Source of the DNA: Desulfobacterales bacterium
GTDB taxonomy: Bacteria; Desulfobacterota; Desulfobacteria; Desulfobacterales; JAFDCJ01
DNA length: 5,271 nucleotides
Direction of reading: 5' to 3'
Assembly: GCA_029939875.1 (NCBI GenBank)
Contig: JAOZSC010000151.1
Span: 1,329-6,599 of the forward strand
Below the pieces are notes generated by a model, which did not search any database, had not been told where the DNA came from, and worked only from the letters and a program-made list of their open reading frames with translations. Position 1 is the stretch's first letter. Each line of letters starts with the position of its first letter. Positions 4,354-5,271 of this stretch are shown one piece after another. A program made the translations under genes and the position numbers.

Positions 4354-5271
4354 TTATTTGCTGTTTTTGGACATTTTGTAATATTTTCCCACTGCGGCGG
4401 CAATGCCTGCCACCGGCGCGATAAACATGGCGGCTGCCAGGTTGTTGGCCTGGCCCATGGTGTCGGATACCGGTTTCAGGTGGGGCCTTCCCTTTCCTTT
4501 TTCAATGGCTTTGTTTAACTCCTCAAAGGGAACCGGCGAGACATAGATCGTGTTGGTGCCGCCGTTTTCATGTTCCCCGTAAATATAGCCGTTGATTTCC
4601 CTGGCCAGGGAATGCGCCTGTTTGATGATTTCCTCCCGCGGCCCAATGGTCTGAACATCTTCCGGGCAGGCTTCGATACAGGCCGGCAATTCACCATCCG
4701 CGATACGCTCATAACAGCGGTCACATTTGTACATGACGCCGTTGCCCGCCAGGGACGGCAAAATATCCAGGTATAGTCCGGTTCCAGTCTGACGCTGGGG
4801 GATATCCCACGGACAGACCTTGCGGCATTTGGAGCCGCCCAGGCAGATGTCCGAATCGATGCGGGAGATGCCGTTTTCCAACTGCCGTGCGGCCCCCCAG
4901 GGACAAAGCTCCACACACGGCGGGGTCACGCAGTGCATGCAGCGGCGGGGAATGGTCAGTTCGGTTTCTTCACCGTTGATATCCACCACGGCATGCTGGA
5001 TAAACAGCCAGTTGTAAGGTGTCAGACGGTCGTTGACATCCTGTTTTTCAGACCAGTCTTCAACTGGGACCCTGTTGGGATACATTTTCGGATAGGGTTT
5101 TTTCGGATCTGGATATTTTCCAACGTTTACCTCCGAGCAGGCATCCACGCATGCTTCACAGCCCACACATTTGCGAATATCCAGCAAGGTTGCTATCTGC
5201 TGGTTTTTATCAATTTTTTTAGCCGCCGCCACTCCGGGAATGCCCGTGGCGGCCAGGCCGGCCGCGGTGGC
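4354..5271 (-). CDS. Tat-exported, membrane-anchored multi-cluster ferredoxin (DmsB/HmcB-like), 5' end outside window
   Basis: 305 residues are visible and the gene continues past 5271. The in-frame GTG at 5232 is unlikely to be the start. The 13 codons before it read ATAAGLAATGIPG and lead into VAAAKKID, which looks like the end of a Tat signal peptide with an AxA cleavage site. The protein should therefore be periplasmic. Numbering from the GTG, the cysteine groups are C22-x2-C25-x2-C28-x3-C32, C98-x2-C101-x4-C106-x3-C110, C130-x5-C136-x3-C140, and C170-x2-C173-x11-C185-x3-C189. The third group lacks one cysteine (Gly at 133), giving 15 ligands in place of 16, so one cluster may be [3Fe-4S] or ligated differently. 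A C-terminal hydrophobic helix (263-284) followed by lysines anchors it to the membrane. It probably passes electrons between the adjacent membrane subunit and a periplasmic partner encoded upstream, outside the window. Its specific partner is unknown. Confidence 0.92.
   Translation of the reverse strand, partial: ATAAGLAATGIPGVAAAKKIDKNQQIATLLDIRKCVGCEACVDACSEVNVGKYPDPKKPYPKMYPNRVPVEDWSEKQDVNDRLTPYNWLFIQHAVVDINGEETELTIPRRCMHCVTPPCVELCPWGAARQLENGISRIDSDICLGGSKCRKVCPWDIPQRQTGTGLYLDILPSLAGNGVMYKCDRCYERIADGELPACIEACPEDVQTIGPREEIIKQAHSLAREINGYIYGEHENGGTNTIYVSPVPFEELNKAIEKGKGRPHLKPVSDTMGQANNLAAAMFIAPVAGIAAAVGKYYKMSKNSK

Overview
All the genes supported in this 5.3 kb window lie on the minus strand. 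The likely source is an anaerobic, respiring Desulfobacterota-like (sulfate-reducer type) bacterium. That is an inference from the gene content: a Tat-exported multi-cluster ferredoxin beside a small membrane cytochrome-like protein, an anaerobic ferrous-iron transporter, a probable selenoprotein, and mid-range GC. No 16S or other marker is present.

Read in the direction of transcription (high to low coordinates), the first block is a tight five-gene cluster. (1) A periplasmic Tat-exported [4Fe-4S] ferredoxin with a C-terminal membrane anchor (4354 to past the window end). (2) A four-helix membrane protein with four histidines placed for heme b (3875-4339). (3) A very small gene missed by ordinary ORF calling (3679-3843). 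It reads as a 29-residue membrane peptide ending in TGA, but the frame continues to 54 residues if TGA is read as selenocysteine. (4) An ECF sigma factor (3102-3722). (5) A zinc-binding anti-sigma factor (2849-3112). Gaps are 14 and 31 nt, followed by overlaps of 44 nt (if the TGA is recoded) and 11 nt, so one transcript is likely.

The most interesting object is gene 3. Just after its TGA lies a 6-bp hairpin with an AGGU loop, at the distance and with the loop guanines expected of a bacterial SECIS element. Recoding creates a Sec-x4-Cys motif directly after a membrane helix. The 3' arm of the hairpin also contains the AGG Shine-Dalgarno core of the sigma gene. Selenocysteine insertion, or selenium supply, could therefore affect translation of the sigma factor. 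The anti-sigma has the H-x3-C-x2-C motif plus further cysteines, as in thiol-sensing anti-sigma factors. A working hypothesis is a membrane redox module: an electron-transfer pair, a selenol/thiol membrane peptide and a thiol-sensitive sigma switch.

The second block is feoA-feoB (2524 down to 104), the GTP-dependent Fe(II) uptake system, with a 12-nt gap between the genes. The 324 nt upstream of feoA (2525-2848) contain candidate promoters, two weak Fur-like sites, a short palindrome, and two short open frames that may be gene remnants or chance. The first 103 nt (downstream of feoB) hold a 14-bp tandem direct repeat and no gene.
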